A stretch of 33,476 nucleotides of DNA. Source: a virus. The translations under genes and the position numbers were made by a program. Location: IMG/VR virus record IMGVR_UViG_3300032309_000791, positions 1 through 33,476 of that record, one strand, 5' to 3'. Positions 22,626-31,261 of the stretch are shown here, in pieces. The notes under the pieces were generated by a model, which saw only the letters and a program-made list of their open reading frames with translations, was not told the DNA's origin and made no database searches. The first letter of the stretch is position 1. The number at the start of each line of letters is the position of its first letter.

Positions 22626-25360
22626 TAGTTAGTCCTCATTGCTTGTTTTTTAAGTTCTGTTTCAACCATCTTGATGAGATGTTCGGACAATTTACGTGCA
22701 TCTCTTTCTGAACCACCACCACCAGTTAAGTTAATTACTGGGGCAATACTTATGTGGGTATCTCCACCTACTGCAACATTGGTTGAACCAGAGCGAGTTG
22801 GTGCTCCCATTGGCATAGGGTCACCTTTATCAACACCAGCAGACTTTGCGGCAGCCTGTGCTCGTGGCATCCAATCACCAGTTTTGGCTAAAGCATCACC
22901 TTTAATACCCCAAGGCGCTAGGTTTTTACTAACACCACCACTAAGAATCCATGCTGCTTTTATGTTTGTTTCTGGATCAAACAAATCTTCGTACTTGCTA
23001 ATATTAAATTTCTTTAGACGATCAGGCCCAAGTTTTCCAAGCATGTTGATTTGGAAAAGACCATACGAGTTATCTGGAGGTTTTCCGTTGTGTGCTCCTG
23101 GCCTCCAATTAGATTCACGACCAGCAATAGCAAGCATGTTTACTAGGTGGTCGCCACGAAATCCTCGCTTATACAAAAGTTTTGCAAGGTCTTCTCCCTT
23201 TATTGCACCAGCAGAAAGGGTATAACTTGTTTGGTTAGTTTGTAATGTTGAATCAACATTAGTGTTTCCCGAATACTTTGAGTACTTAGTACTAACACTA
23301 GTTACTTGATTTCTACTTTGGAGAACACTCATTTGCTCAACAGTACCAAGTCCTTGATATGCATCATAGGTTGTTGGTTTATTTGAAACACTTTGTGATT
23401 GGTATTTATCTCCAACAACATCAGAGCCGATTGGCTGTCCTGTAGCGTTATCTATTGCTACAGCACCACGGGAAGAACCAGCAGGCATACCCCATTGAGC
23501 GCCACCTTTTTCATAATCAAATCGTGAGTTAGGAAGTTCTGCTGGCTGTACGTGCCAAGGCTCACCGTTGACACCACCAAATGTTTTAAGACCATACCTT
23601 CCAGCATTTTCTTGTACCCAATCAAGATCACCTACAAGGTCAGCAGCAAGACCAATTTCGTGCATGGAGTGTCCTGGTGGGGTTGCAGGAGCACCAGATA
23701 CACGCTTCCAGTTTTCACCTTCCCAATTAACTTCACCGTTAGGATCTTTCTTATATCGTGAAAGAAACAACTGACGCTGTTCTGATTCAGAACGAGAACC
23801 CTGACCAATACCTACGTTTGGGTTGTCTGCAATCATTTGGAACAAACGATCCCTAAACTTAGAGTTCAATCCTCGTACAGTACCGCTATTCTGCATTTGG
23901 TTAAACGAGATTCGGCTCTTTCCATATGTTGGAACCATCGTGTTACCAGCAGGCATGCTTCCGTCACCCATAGCCAGTTGTCCACCAAGCATCATTAGTG
24001 GGACACCAAAGGCTGCGCCAGCACCAGTCATTGAAGCAATACCACCACCAAGCATCATGGCAGCGCCAATTCCTTTTCGTGCTAGTCCACCTTTAGTACT
24101 AATTCCAACACCAACTATTCCACGGAGTTTGTGTTCAAAATCTGCCAATGCTTTTGTTGTTGCTTGAATACCCTTTTCCATTTTGGCGTAGTTATCAGCC
24201 TGATCTTTATAAAACTGCTCATCACGCTTATCTTTAACCATTGTGGTCTTCTCTGCTTGAGTAGCAAAGTTATCCTCAATGCCCATCAACTTACGTTGGG
24301 CGGCGCTTGATGGGTCGTAGTCACCCTTTCCACCTTTACTGCGGTAGGTGTTATTTCCTTCAGCATAATCAAATACCAAGTTTTGAATGTCTTCACTAAC
24401 ACCCATTGCAGACAAACGAGTACGTGTTACCGAACCGCTCTGCCTTGCGCCTTTAACTAACGTAGGGTTAGAAAGCAAACCAGAGTTTCTTGCAATGTCT
24501 TTTACAACTTGGTCTATTGAACGCTGTTTACCACCAGGTCCATAAAGACCAGTACCAAGCATCATGGTCATGCGGTTGTTGGTTTGTGCAGAGCCAAGGT
24601 TTTGAGCCATACCTGCAATGTCACCTGTGCTTAGTGAGAACCCAGACAACGCACGAAGACCTTCAACTCCAGCCACGTTTTGTTGGGCGTTAATACCAGT
24701 TTGTGCTTGAAGTGCAAGTAGTGTGTTAATCCCACCTTCACCAAGCATTCTTCCAGTCATTGGTTGACGAACTTGGGATTGGTATTGTTGTTGACTAATA
24801 CCCATTACTTGCTGATAATAAACACCCAACTTGTCAGCGCTTTGTGCTTTTGCATAACCAGAGTTAGTGCGAGCATCCATTGCTTGTAGTGCTGTTGATA
24901 GTATTTGGGTTAGTCCAGCAAATGCTCCAGAACCACGCACTGGTCCGTCATCTACCCCACCGTATCCACCACCACTAGGGCCTGCTGGAGATGGAAGTAC
25001 AAACGTATTTCGTGGAGCATAAATTTGTGGAGCAGAGATTGCGTTTGCGCTGGTGTTGTTTAGAAATGGGTTTACAACAGCACTGTATTGAGTCTTACCC
25101 CCACCAGCAGCAGCACCACCTGAAAGGTTTGAAAGGTTTAGTCCTGCAATCTTGGCAAGTGTTCTGTAAGTAGTATCTAACTTAGTGTTAATTGAAGCAA
25201 GGTTTTGATTCAAATACATAAAAGATGATTTAATATCTTTTACGTTTGTAGACATTTCCTTTAAAGACTGGTTGTCTATTTTAAAGCGAGCACGAATATC
25301 GGCAGCAGCGCTGCCTCGTGGGATTGACCCTCGCCCTCCAGTTAAATCATTTTCAGCCAT
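22625..25360 (-). CDS. Tape measure protein with two peptidoglycan hydrolase domains (911 aa)
   Basis: The N-terminal 400 residues are Gln/Ala-rich and helical, as in tape measures. A Gly-rich hydrophobic segment (about 430-463) could insert into membrane. Residues 498-610 form an M15 D-Ala-D-Ala carboxypeptidase-like domain (S565-x-H567-x3-G570-x3-D574, then W602-H603). Residues 720-840 form a lysozyme-like/SLT domain (GRESNW with E749, then SYGLFQINM). The protein would set tail length and then cut the wall during DNA entry. The ATG overlaps the stop of the preceding open frame (TAATG). Confidence 0.9.
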   Translation of the reverse strand: MAENDLTGGRGSIPRGSAAADIRARFKIDNQSLKEMSTNVKDIKSSFMYLNQNLASINTKLDTTYRTLAKIAGLNLSNLSGGAAAGGGKTQYSAVVNPFLNNTSANAISAPQIYAPRNTFVLPSPAGPSGGGYGGVDDGPVRGSGAFAGLTQILSTALQAMDARTNSGYAKAQSADKLGVYYQQVMGISQQQYQSQVRQPMTGRMLGEGGINTLLALQAQTGINAQQNVAGVEGLRALSGFSLSTGDIAGMAQNLGSAQTNNRMTMMLGTGLYGPGGKQRSIDQVVKDIARNSGLLSNPTLVKGARQSGSVTRTRLSAMGVSEDIQNLVFDYAEGNNTYRSKGGKGDYDPSSAAQRKLMGIEDNFATQAEKTTMVKDKRDEQFYKDQADNYAKMEKGIQATTKALADFEHKLRGIVGVGISTKGGLARKGIGAAMMLGGGIASMTGAGAAFGVPLMMLGGQLAMGDGSMPAGNTMVPTYGKSRISFNQMQNSGTVRGLNSKFRDRLFQMIADNPNVGIGQGSRSESEQRQLFLSRYKKDPNGEVNWEGENWKRVSGAPATPPGHSMHEIGLAADLVGDLDWVQENAGRYGLKTFGGVNGEPWHVQPAELPNSRFDYEKGGAQWGMPAGSSRGAVAIDNATGQPIGSDVVGDKYQSQSVSNKPTTYDAYQGLGTVEQMSVLQSRNQVTSVSTKYSKYSGNTNVDSTLQTNQTSYTLSAGAIKGEDLAKLLYKRGFRGDHLVNMLAIAGRESNWRPGAHNGKPPDNSYGLFQINMLGKLGPDRLKKFNISKYEDLFDPETNIKAAWILSGGVSKNLAPWGIKGDALAKTGDWMPRAQAAAKSAGVDKGDPMPMGAPTRSGSTNVAVGGDTHISIAPVINLTGGGGSERDARKLSEHLIKMVETELKKQAMRTN

Positions 25361-25530
25361 TACGACTCCTGTTTACGCCATCTACTCATTGCTGACCAGT
25401 AAGTTCTTTGCCTTACAGTCATCGTTTTTATATCGTTGAGCGAGAAGCCCTTGTAGACAGATGCAATTGAATCGTATTCCCAATATGTTACTACTAAATT
25501 AGCCGAATAGAAGTGAGGCCCAGTTGAGCA
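25360..25530 (-). CDS. Start-less open frame, likely frameshift extension of the gp26-like gene (up to 56 codons)
   Basis: Between the gp26-like stop (25499-25501) and the tape measure start lies an open frame in the +1 (or -2) phase. It encodes the segments VVTYWEYDSIASVYKGF and DIKTMTVRQRTYWSAMSRW. It overlaps the end of the gp26-like gene by about 29 nt and ends in a TAA overlapping the tape measure ATG (TAATG). No ATG, GTG or TTG occurs before mid-frame, so frameshifting is the simplest way to express it. Its place, between tube and tape measure, is that of lambda gpT and similar extensions. No classic slippery heptamer is visible; CTT-C at 25513-25510 is a possible +1 site. Confidence 0.7.
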   Translation of the reverse strand, partial: CSTGPHFYSANLVVTYWEYDSIASVYKGFSLNDIKTMTVRQRTYWSAMSRWRKQES

Positions 25531-26293
25531 TTACAGGGAATTGCTTTTCGCAATGGGCGCAGTGGGCTTCCACCTCCTTGATTTCTGGGCCAGGTTGTGC
25601 TTCTAATAGGGCTTCAATAATCTTTGCTCGGTCTTTCATACCTAACTTTTTTGCCCAAGCCAATGGGTTTGCTGGCTTGCTACCGTCTTCCCAAACGGCA
25701 CAACGGGAAATAAGAATGGTATTTTGCTCAGGTACTGTCTTAGCCTTAACGCTTACATATTGTGTATCTGCACCAGAAACCAATCGGAAACTTTGTGATG
25801 TCCCGTCACGCATAACAACGGTTACACCGTCACGTACTGAATTTGATCCTTGTTTAATTGGGAATTCAGAAACATTGATATGGACATCGTTTGACTTTTC
25901 ACAATGTGGGCAAAACATTTGGTACTCACGGTTTTCACCGTACGTTGCTTTTACCGTAGCCAAGAACAACATGTCTCGGTCACCAATAATTAGGTTGTCA
26001 ATAACCGATGGGTTATCTTCAACTTTGATGTTTCCAATACTGGCAACACTGCGCTTAAGCAATGCTGACATGTACTTAGCGTACAAATAGTCATCATCGG
26101 ACTCCATTGAAGCAAGGGCTTCCTCGTCTTCACCAGTAAGTTCTTTTACTGTAGCGAGTGTTTCCCACTCCTTAGTTTCAGGGTTTTGAACACCCCTGAA
26201 CAACTCAATGGTCGTTTCAGGGGCGTTCTCAATCCGTGGAACTGGGTCCGTCATTGCGGCGTTTACTGCTGCTGCTTCCGATTGTGTAGACAT
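25499..26293 (-). CDS. gp26-like baseplate/tail assembly chaperone with zinc knuckles (264 aa)
   Basis: The protein resembles the T4 gp26 baseplate family: an acidic N-terminal half (ELTGEDEEALASMES), then a CPHCEKSND zinc knuckle (C128, C131), a beta region, a helical segment (DRAKIIEALLE) and a second knuckle CAHCEK (C245, C248). It sits between tube and tape measure, exactly where tail assembly chaperones are found, and is followed by a frame-shifted extension. It therefore probably guides tape measure and tube assembly. AGGAG precedes the ATG. Confidence 0.8.
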   Translation of the reverse strand: MSTQSEAAAVNAAMTDPVPRIENAPETTIELFRGVQNPETKEWETLATVKELTGEDEEALASMESDDDYLYAKYMSALLKRSVASIGNIKVEDNPSVIDNLIIGDRDMLFLATVKATYGENREYQMFCPHCEKSNDVHINVSEFPIKQGSNSVRDGVTVVMRDGTSQSFRLVSGADTQYVSVKAKTVPEQNTILISRCAVWEDGSKPANPLAWAKKLGMKDRAKIIEALLEAQPGPEIKEVEAHCAHCEKQFPVMLNWASLLFG

Positions 26294-26321
26294 TTATTCT
26301 CCTAGTTATTAAATATGTTAT

Positions 26322-26966
26322 TTAGTTATATGCGTCAATATTTGCAATCTCATCTTGCTTCCATGCAACATGGAAACCTTCGTGGTGCATAACCATTGAC
26401 TGTACCATGATTCCGTTGTCACCAGCGTTGAGGTCGCTGAGTGCATACGTTCCAGGCCATGCGTTGAACAATTTGTAAGCCAACTTTACGTTTCCTGGCT
26501 TAATGTTTACTGAGCCACCATCGCCACTGTCGTACGAGTAGTTGGTGTCTCCACCTTGTACTTGACCAGTAAATGGGTGATCGTAAATCTTTACAATGAT
26601 GTTGCAACGGTAATTAGCGTCATCACCAATTGATCCACCATCAAATCCGCCTACACCACCGCTAACCCATGCATGCATGAACTTTTGCCATTTCCAAAGA
26701 GCATCTTGGTTAGCAAACGCACCTCGTGCAAATGATACTGGTGGGAAGTCAGTAAGACCGATCATCTTGTGGGTGTGTGTATTCATACCACCCTCACGGT
26801 AAGGGATTACTTCGTTGTTAACGGCAAGACCGCCCATTGAAGCGAATCCTAGGTCACCAATACCAGTTACCAACTGCTTGAGTCGGTCATCCAACGGAAC
26901 AAAGTTAACAGTGAACTTAAAGTTACGTAGTGGATCAGTGCGTGTTGTTTTTGCTTGTAATGCCAT
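26322..26966 (-). CDS. Tail tube protein, gp19-like (214 aa)
   Basis: The start (TDPLRNFKFTVNFVPLD), then FASMGGLAVNNEVIPYREGG, and the C-terminal MVMHHEGFHVAW are typical of T4 gp19-like tail tube proteins. These form stacked hexamer rings inside the sheath. The gene directly follows the sheath gene, as usual, with AGGAG before its ATG. Length is somewhat above T4 gp19 (163 aa), with a Gly-rich insert around residues 100-150. Confidence 0.92.
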   Translation of the reverse strand: MALQAKTTRTDPLRNFKFTVNFVPLDDRLKQLVTGIGDLGFASMGGLAVNNEVIPYREGGMNTHTHKMIGLTDFPPVSFARGAFANQDALWKWQKFMHAWVSGGVGGFDGGSIGDDANYRCNIIVKIYDHPFTGQVQGGDTNYSYDSGDGGSVNIKPGNVKLAYKLFNAWPGTYALSDLNAGDNGIMVQSMVMHHEGFHVAWKQDEIANIDAYN

Positions 26967-26974
26967 GATTTCTC

Positions 26975-28522
26975 CTAGGCGTTAGTAGTTACGGATGAAC
27001 CACCAGTCCACTGACTGATAGTAATTACAATGAATTCAGCAGGAGACTGCAAAGCGACTCCGATAGTTACGTTTACTTTTCCGTCTTCAATATCTGCTTG
27101 CGTGTTGTTTGTTGAGTTACAAATTACGTAGAATGCTTCGCTAGTCGTCTTACCTTTAAGACCCCCAGTTCCCCAGAAGGTGGTAAGAAGAGCCGAAACA
27201 CGAACAGTGATGTCTGACCACAAACGCTGATCGTTTGGCTCAAACAAAGCAAACTGTGTCTTAGCCTTAACAGCATCCTTAAGGTAGTTCAACGAACGGC
27301 GAACCGTGATGTACTTTTCAGAAGTGTTACGGGCAAGAGTACGTGAACCGTTGATGATTACACCAACACCAGGTACTACGTTAAACAAGTTAATTTGACT
27401 TTCCTTGTAAACAGTTCCTTGCTGAGTTTCGGTGAGGTTTCCAACAAGACCGTATACGTTACGGATGTCCAATGAGTAACCAGCAGGTGCTTTTGAAACA
27501 CCACGGGCGATCTCTGAGCGAACCATTGCACCAACTACTGCACCACCAGCATAGGTGTTGCGGATTGCAGCAGCACCAGTTTTCTTAGGATCAAACATCT
27601 TAAGTGCTGGTCCGTAAACTGCTGCGTAACTTGACTTGGTGTATCCCGATACAGCACTCTGCAATTGATCTGCTGTTGTAGCGGTGAGTGGGGTGTCAAC
27701 AATAAGCATTGAGTTTCCACGTGTTTGCATTACCGTAATGGCATTGTTAATAATTGTTGATGAGGTTTGACCTACCAAGTTAAACAATAGTCCAGATGTA
27801 ATTGTTTCATGAGACTCAACAGCGTTTTCCCAGTCAGTTGCATCAATTGAGCCTGCACCCTCAGAACCGTTTGTAAAGGATGTTGTTGCAACATAATCGT
27901 TAGCAGCAATCCCAGTTACGGTAAGGGCGGCTCCAGCAGCAACAGTTGCTACTGTTGATGCACTTACGTATGATGAGTAAAGATCAAGAACTGTATCAAT
28001 GTACCGAACATTTTCTGGATCAACGGACAGGTTGTTCCAGCGTTCTACTTCAACACTGTCCAACTTTACAGTAAGGGTAAACAACGAATTCTTGGTGACC
28101 TTTGGGGTTGTTTCTGGAGTAGTTAATGTTTCTGGATCAAAGGTGTAATCAACAGTTAGGTCGTTACCCCATGAACCTGCTGATTTAGTTACCAACAGAA
28201 CAAGGTTTCCAAGACTTCCACCAGTTGGCGTGGCAGTCAATGCACTCTGTGCAATTGTTGCGGTTGCGTCAATAACACGAGTAACGTATGCAGTTTGACC
28301 ACCGTTAGCGAAGTAGTGGTAAACGGCGTAACCTAGATCATAGGCATTGCTCAAATCACCGAACAAACTTGTGTACTGGTTCCATGACGTAATCAGTGTT
28401 GGGGTGGTCGGACCACGGTCTGCAAGACCAACAAATGCAGCAGCAGTTGGTCCGTTGGTTGTTTGAATGTTAGTTGCAAACGTACCTTCCTGTACGTATA
28501 CTCCTGGGCGTTCGTATGCCAT
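26975..28522 (-). CDS. Tail sheath protein (515 aa)
   Basis: The protein begins MAYERPGVYVQE, followed by TNGPTAAAFVGLADRGP and YFANGGQTAYVTRV, the standard start of sheath proteins in contractile tails. The C-terminal part contains SEKYITVRRSLNYLKDAVK and ends in TVGVALQSPAEFIVITISQ, the conserved sheath core. It forms the contractile outer tube. AGGAG lies about 6 nt before the ATG. The central variable domain (roughly residues 110-230) is Thr-rich. Confidence 0.97.
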   Translation of the reverse strand: MAYERPGVYVQEGTFATNIQTTNGPTAAAFVGLADRGPTTPTLITSWNQYTSLFGDLSNAYDLGYAVYHYFANGGQTAYVTRVIDATATIAQSALTATPTGGSLGNLVLLVTKSAGSWGNDLTVDYTFDPETLTTPETTPKVTKNSLFTLTVKLDSVEVERWNNLSVDPENVRYIDTVLDLYSSYVSASTVATVAAGAALTVTGIAANDYVATTSFTNGSEGAGSIDATDWENAVESHETITSGLLFNLVGQTSSTIINNAITVMQTRGNSMLIVDTPLTATTADQLQSAVSGYTKSSYAAVYGPALKMFDPKKTGAAAIRNTYAGGAVVGAMVRSEIARGVSKAPAGYSLDIRNVYGLVGNLTETQQGTVYKESQINLFNVVPGVGVIINGSRTLARNTSEKYITVRRSLNYLKDAVKAKTQFALFEPNDQRLWSDITVRVSALLTTFWGTGGLKGKTTSEAFYVICNSTNNTQADIEDGKVNVTIGVALQSPAEFIVITISQWTGGSSVTTNA

Positions 28523-28557
28523 TATTGCTCCTAAAAGTTAGAGGGAATTAAAAAAAC

Positions 28558-29244
28558 TTACGGGTTAAAAACATAGGTCTGAGGGATAATTGTACTACTA
28601 ATTTCTTGCACGGATTGAGTTCCTTGCAGTTGATCAAGCGTTAGATGCGTGATCTCTGCTGACATCTTGAGAGTTAATACCTTACGGAATATGCGCTTTC
28701 GGTAACCCGACTCCATATCCAGTAAGTCTGCGTTGGTCCAGTCAAGTAGGTCAAAACGGCGAACCGTATTGTCTGCTTGTATTTGGATAGAGTTCCAACG
28801 AAATGGGGCAACCCTAGACATGATCCCAGCAGATAACTGACGGTCATGTAGGGCAGAACGTGAATAAATAGACACCTGGTAGAGTAAGTCTACGGGGATG
28901 AAATCATCTGCTATAACAAACTGCCCAGCCGATGCAGAGGTAGCACTTGCTGAAATGTGATCAGCCTCGCTAGGCCAGTAGTCAAAGAATGCTGGGTGGT
29001 CTACGAACATGTCGCTTTCTGTGGTGTCTGCGTAGATAAGGACATCAGAATGCTGACGCTCGGTAGCGTGAAGAACGTCAATAAGTTCAATAGTGACAAA
29101 TGGGTATTCTCGCTCTGTTTCCCCTTCTGGGTATCGGAAGAAAACCTTTACTGGGCGGCGAGCATTACGATCATCGGTTACGTATAAGCCACTAAAACGA
29201 AGTTTAATAGCCTCGTCTTCGGCAAGGAGAAAACCAGTTCTCAT
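28558..29244 (-). CDS. Neck/tail terminator-like hypothetical protein (228 aa)
   Basis: The gene lies directly upstream of the sheath and overlaps the previous gene as ATGA. The protein shows VFFRYPEGETEREYPFVTIEL early and a VDLLYQVSIYSRSALHDRQL segment in the middle, which recalls tail terminator/tail completion proteins that cap the tail tube. It is longer than most terminators. The assignment rests mainly on position and general pattern. Confidence 0.55.
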   Translation of the reverse strand: MRTGFLLAEDEAIKLRFSGLYVTDDRNARRPVKVFFRYPEGETEREYPFVTIELIDVLHATERQHSDVLIYADTTESDMFVDHPAFFDYWPSEADHISASATSASAGQFVIADDFIPVDLLYQVSIYSRSALHDRQLSAGIMSRVAPFRWNSIQIQADNTVRRFDLLDWTNADLLDMESGYRKRIFRKVLTLKMSAEITHLTLDQLQGTQSVQEISSTIIPQTYVFNP

Positions 29245-29657
29245 ATTCCGCCGTTTGTTCCTGTGAGTTTATCTAGGTCTTTGTTGATGCGCTTGGTCAA
29301 ACGGGCAGCACCTTGAATGCATTGTTTACGCAGTATTGACCTAGCAGGGGGGCCGAACTCTAAAGCCGTGGCTTTTTGTCTAGATTCTCCAGTTACCTTA
29401 TAGGAGAAGGTTTTATCTGATTTGTTGTAAGTGATATTAAAGTCATTTACTAATTCAGCATACTGGGCTTCATCGGTGATCAAGGCTTCTTTGGCTACCT
29501 TGACTTCAGCCTCAACTGCTCGGTTTACAATCTCGCCTAGGTATTCTTCTAGGTTTAGCATTAAATCACCGTAAAAAGCAATGGGTGAAGCGGTTCCCTG
29601 AACGTACTTATGCGTAGCAGAACTAAGGTTAATCTTGGTTTTAGGTTTGCCAGCCAT
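29241..29657 (-). CDS. Head-tail joining protein candidate, HK97 gp10-like position (138 aa)
   Basis: The ATG at 29657 has AAGGAG 5 nt upstream; a GTG two codons earlier falls in that ribosome site and is unlikely. The middle is a helix (LEEYLGEIVNRAVEAEVKVAKE) followed by strands and a LEFGPPARSILR segment. The G-P-P-A run after a helix is a feature of HK97 gp10-like neck proteins. It lies between a connector-like gene and the terminator-like gene, as expected for a neck protein. Confidence 0.55.
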   Translation of the reverse strand: MAGKPKTKINLSSATHKYVQGTASPIAFYGDLMLNLEEYLGEIVNRAVEAEVKVAKEALITDEAQYAELVNDFNITYNKSDKTFSYKVTGESRQKATALEFGPPARSILRKQCIQGAARLTKRINKDLDKLTGTNGGI

Positions 29658-29685
29658 AGGCACTCCTTAGTTCTAGGCGATGTTT

Positions 29686-29703
29686 GCATGCCGCACGGCA
29701 TGC
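29686..29703. repeat. 18-bp perfect hairpin between neck genes
   Basis: GCATGCCG (29686-29693) and CGGCATGC (29696-29703) are exact complements separated by only CA. The repeat lies in the 50-nt gap between two neck genes. No T-run follows on the minus strand (AAACATCG comes next), so it does not look like an intrinsic terminator for this operon. It could be an RNA processing site or a protein-binding palindrome. Confidence 0.6.
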
Positions 29704-29707
29704 TTTA

Positions 29708-30241
29708 TTAGTTTACCAGGAATGTAGGGAGTGCTGAAGGCCAAGGAAGGTCATTGACTGACATCTCCCCTGGACCTGGATCAAATGGCATTTCTTGATC
29801 AATATAAACTTCAATGCCTTCAACAACAATTAACACATCATCAGATGCACGACCTCTTACTCGGTACATTGACACTGCGTAATAACGACCATCATAAAAG
29901 AACATGTCATTTAAATGGTTTTGGTATTCAAATGGATTAGTTAGACCAGCATCACGAGCATCTTGAATAGACAATACGGCGTTTACAATTTGAACAGGCT
30001 GGCGACCTTCAGGGATTGCTCTCTTGGTGTCTTCAGTTTCTGTAACCATAAGTACAGGAAGGGTTATCCCTTTTGCGTAAGTCTTTCCACCTGCTCCAGC
30101 ATTTCCTTCGTCATAGATATCGTCAATAGTGCTTCCAGATTCAAAGTCAATAAACTCAAACCAGGTGATGTGCTCACCTACATGGCGGTGGTATTGCCGA
30201 TAATGCTTTCGTATTTGCCCAAGTTCTCTACGGGAGTCCAT
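29708..30241 (-). CDS. Hypothetical head-tail connector protein (177 aa)
   Basis: The protein has a basic start (RRELGQIRKHYRQYHRHVG), an acidic/beta middle (ITWFEFIDFESGSTIDDIYDE), and a C-terminal beta region with DGRYYAVSMYRVRG and IVVEGIEVYIDQE. Position, after a neck-like gene and before the HK97 gp10-like candidate, suggests a head completion or connector role. I cannot confirm a family. It starts 3 nt after the preceding stop. Confidence 0.75.
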   Translation of the reverse strand: MDSRRELGQIRKHYRQYHRHVGEHITWFEFIDFESGSTIDDIYDEGNAGAGGKTYAKGITLPVLMVTETEDTKRAIPEGRQPVQIVNAVLSIQDARDAGLTNPFEYQNHLNDMFFYDGRYYAVSMYRVRGRASDDVLIVVEGIEVYIDQEMPFDPGPGEMSVNDLPWPSALPTFLVN

Positions 30242-30244
30242 GAG

Positions 30245-31081
30245 TTACCAGCCAACGACTGCTGCGGTTGAATTCCCCTGTGGAGGTTCTAGTTCAAGGT
30301 ATACGTTTTCACGCATAGGTTCTTGAGTATCTTCAATAACAATATCTCCATGATTAATTTCAGGCCATTGACGCTCAAGTGGGTTCATGTCGCCAAGTTC
30401 ACGAGCACGGTAGATAGGTACAAGGTATCCAGTTGTACGAGATACACGGCGAAGATTCATGATCTCAATACGCTCAAGACCGATGTTTAGAGCACGAGCC
30501 TGCTGCTGATAGTTACGGGTCCAATAATCCAACATGGATTGAACCATTCGGAAACGCTGGCTGGCAGGGATATGCACGGACTCTGAAGTCGTTACGTCAA
30601 TGTCACGGCTGTATTCAGTAAGCAAACCCCATAAGGTTTCAACCACAGTAGCCATTCCAATGGTGTCATAAATAATTGGCGTAAAGTTCTCTAAGTGAAC
30701 ATCAATGTTGTAGGTGTGCTGCTCAATAGCATGTGCAGCAAAATACTCAAGGTCTTTAGGGAGTACCCATTCAAAGTAATACCCTTCAACCATTACCTTT
30801 GTATTTGCTGGAAGTGAGCGGTTAAAACGAAGAATACCGTTACGTTCATCCAACGAATAATAGGTTGATGCACTAGTATTTGAGGTAACTTCTACAGGGT
30901 CATTTCCTGATGTGTATGTAGCCACCCATAGGCTTTCAGCCTGGATGTTTGGGCTACCCAGTTCGTAAGTACGACCAATGGCATCAAAAGATACTTGAAA
31001 GAATTTAGGGTAATCACGAAGGAACGTACGAGCAATTCTCGTAATTTTATCCATTGTTTCTTGAGTGTAGTTAGCGTACAT
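30245..31081 (-). CDS. Hypothetical neck/adaptor protein (278 aa)
   Basis: The protein opens with a helix (MDKITRIARTFLRDYPKFFQV), then a beta stretch (YYSLDERNGILRFNRSLP), and a helical middle (LEYFAAHAIEQHTYNIDVHL). The end is beta- and Pro-rich. It lies in the cluster between capsid and tail, where adaptor proteins are encoded. The start has no good ribosome site (TTTATCT precedes the ATG), so the start is less certain. I do not recognise a named family. Confidence 0.75.
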   Translation of the reverse strand: MYANYTQETMDKITRIARTFLRDYPKFFQVSFDAIGRTYELGSPNIQAESLWVATYTSGNDPVEVTSNTSASTYYSLDERNGILRFNRSLPANTKVMVEGYYFEWVLPKDLEYFAAHAIEQHTYNIDVHLENFTPIIYDTIGMATVVETLWGLLTEYSRDIDVTTSESVHIPASQRFRMVQSMLDYWTRNYQQQARALNIGLERIEIMNLRRVSRTTGYLVPIYRARELGDMNPLERQWPEINHGDIVIEDTQEPMRENVYLELEPPQGNSTAAVVGW

Positions 31082-31093
31082 AGATAAAGTTTA

Positions 31094-31261
31094 CTATTGA
31101 TCCGCAGAGCCTGTGCCAGGAACTGTCTTCTGCAAGTCTTGACCAATCGCAGGTTGTTGTTCACGAAAACGTGGGATGTGAACTCTACGAATTCTTGTAA
31201 TGTCTAATACAGAACCAGCAGGTTTAGGTAACTCTGATACGTAAGGCTCTCTTGCAGCCAT
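31094..31261 (-). CDS. Small hypothetical protein (55 aa)
   Basis: The ATG (31261-31259) overlaps the TAA of the gene upstream (TAATG), and the frame ends in TAG at 31094, 12 nt before the next gene. It begins MAAREPYVSELPKPAGS and contains LDITRIRRVHIPRFREQQ, so it is basic in the middle. Coupling and the otherwise empty interval support it. There is no recognisable family. A short peptide inside the head/neck cluster could be a virion or assembly factor. Confidence 0.65.
   Translation of the reverse strand: MAAREPYVSELPKPAGSVLDITRIRRVHIPRFREQQPAIGQDLQKTVPGTGSADQ

Noticed and set aside
25502-25530. Classic -1 slippery heptamer (X XXY YYZ) for the chaperone frameshift.
   Set aside because: No such heptamer exists in the overlap, and the downstream frame is +1/-2, not -1. 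The mechanism is left open.
28545-28557. T-run on the minus strand after the terminator-like neck gene as an intrinsic terminator.
   Set aside because: No stable stem precedes the run. It lies just before the sheath ribosome site and is probably only A/T-rich spacer.
30892-31164. Minus-strand frame of 90 codons overlapping two other genes.
   Set aside because: It overlaps the 278-aa adaptor gene and the 55-aa gene in another frame and has no coupling signal. The two other frames explain the interval better.
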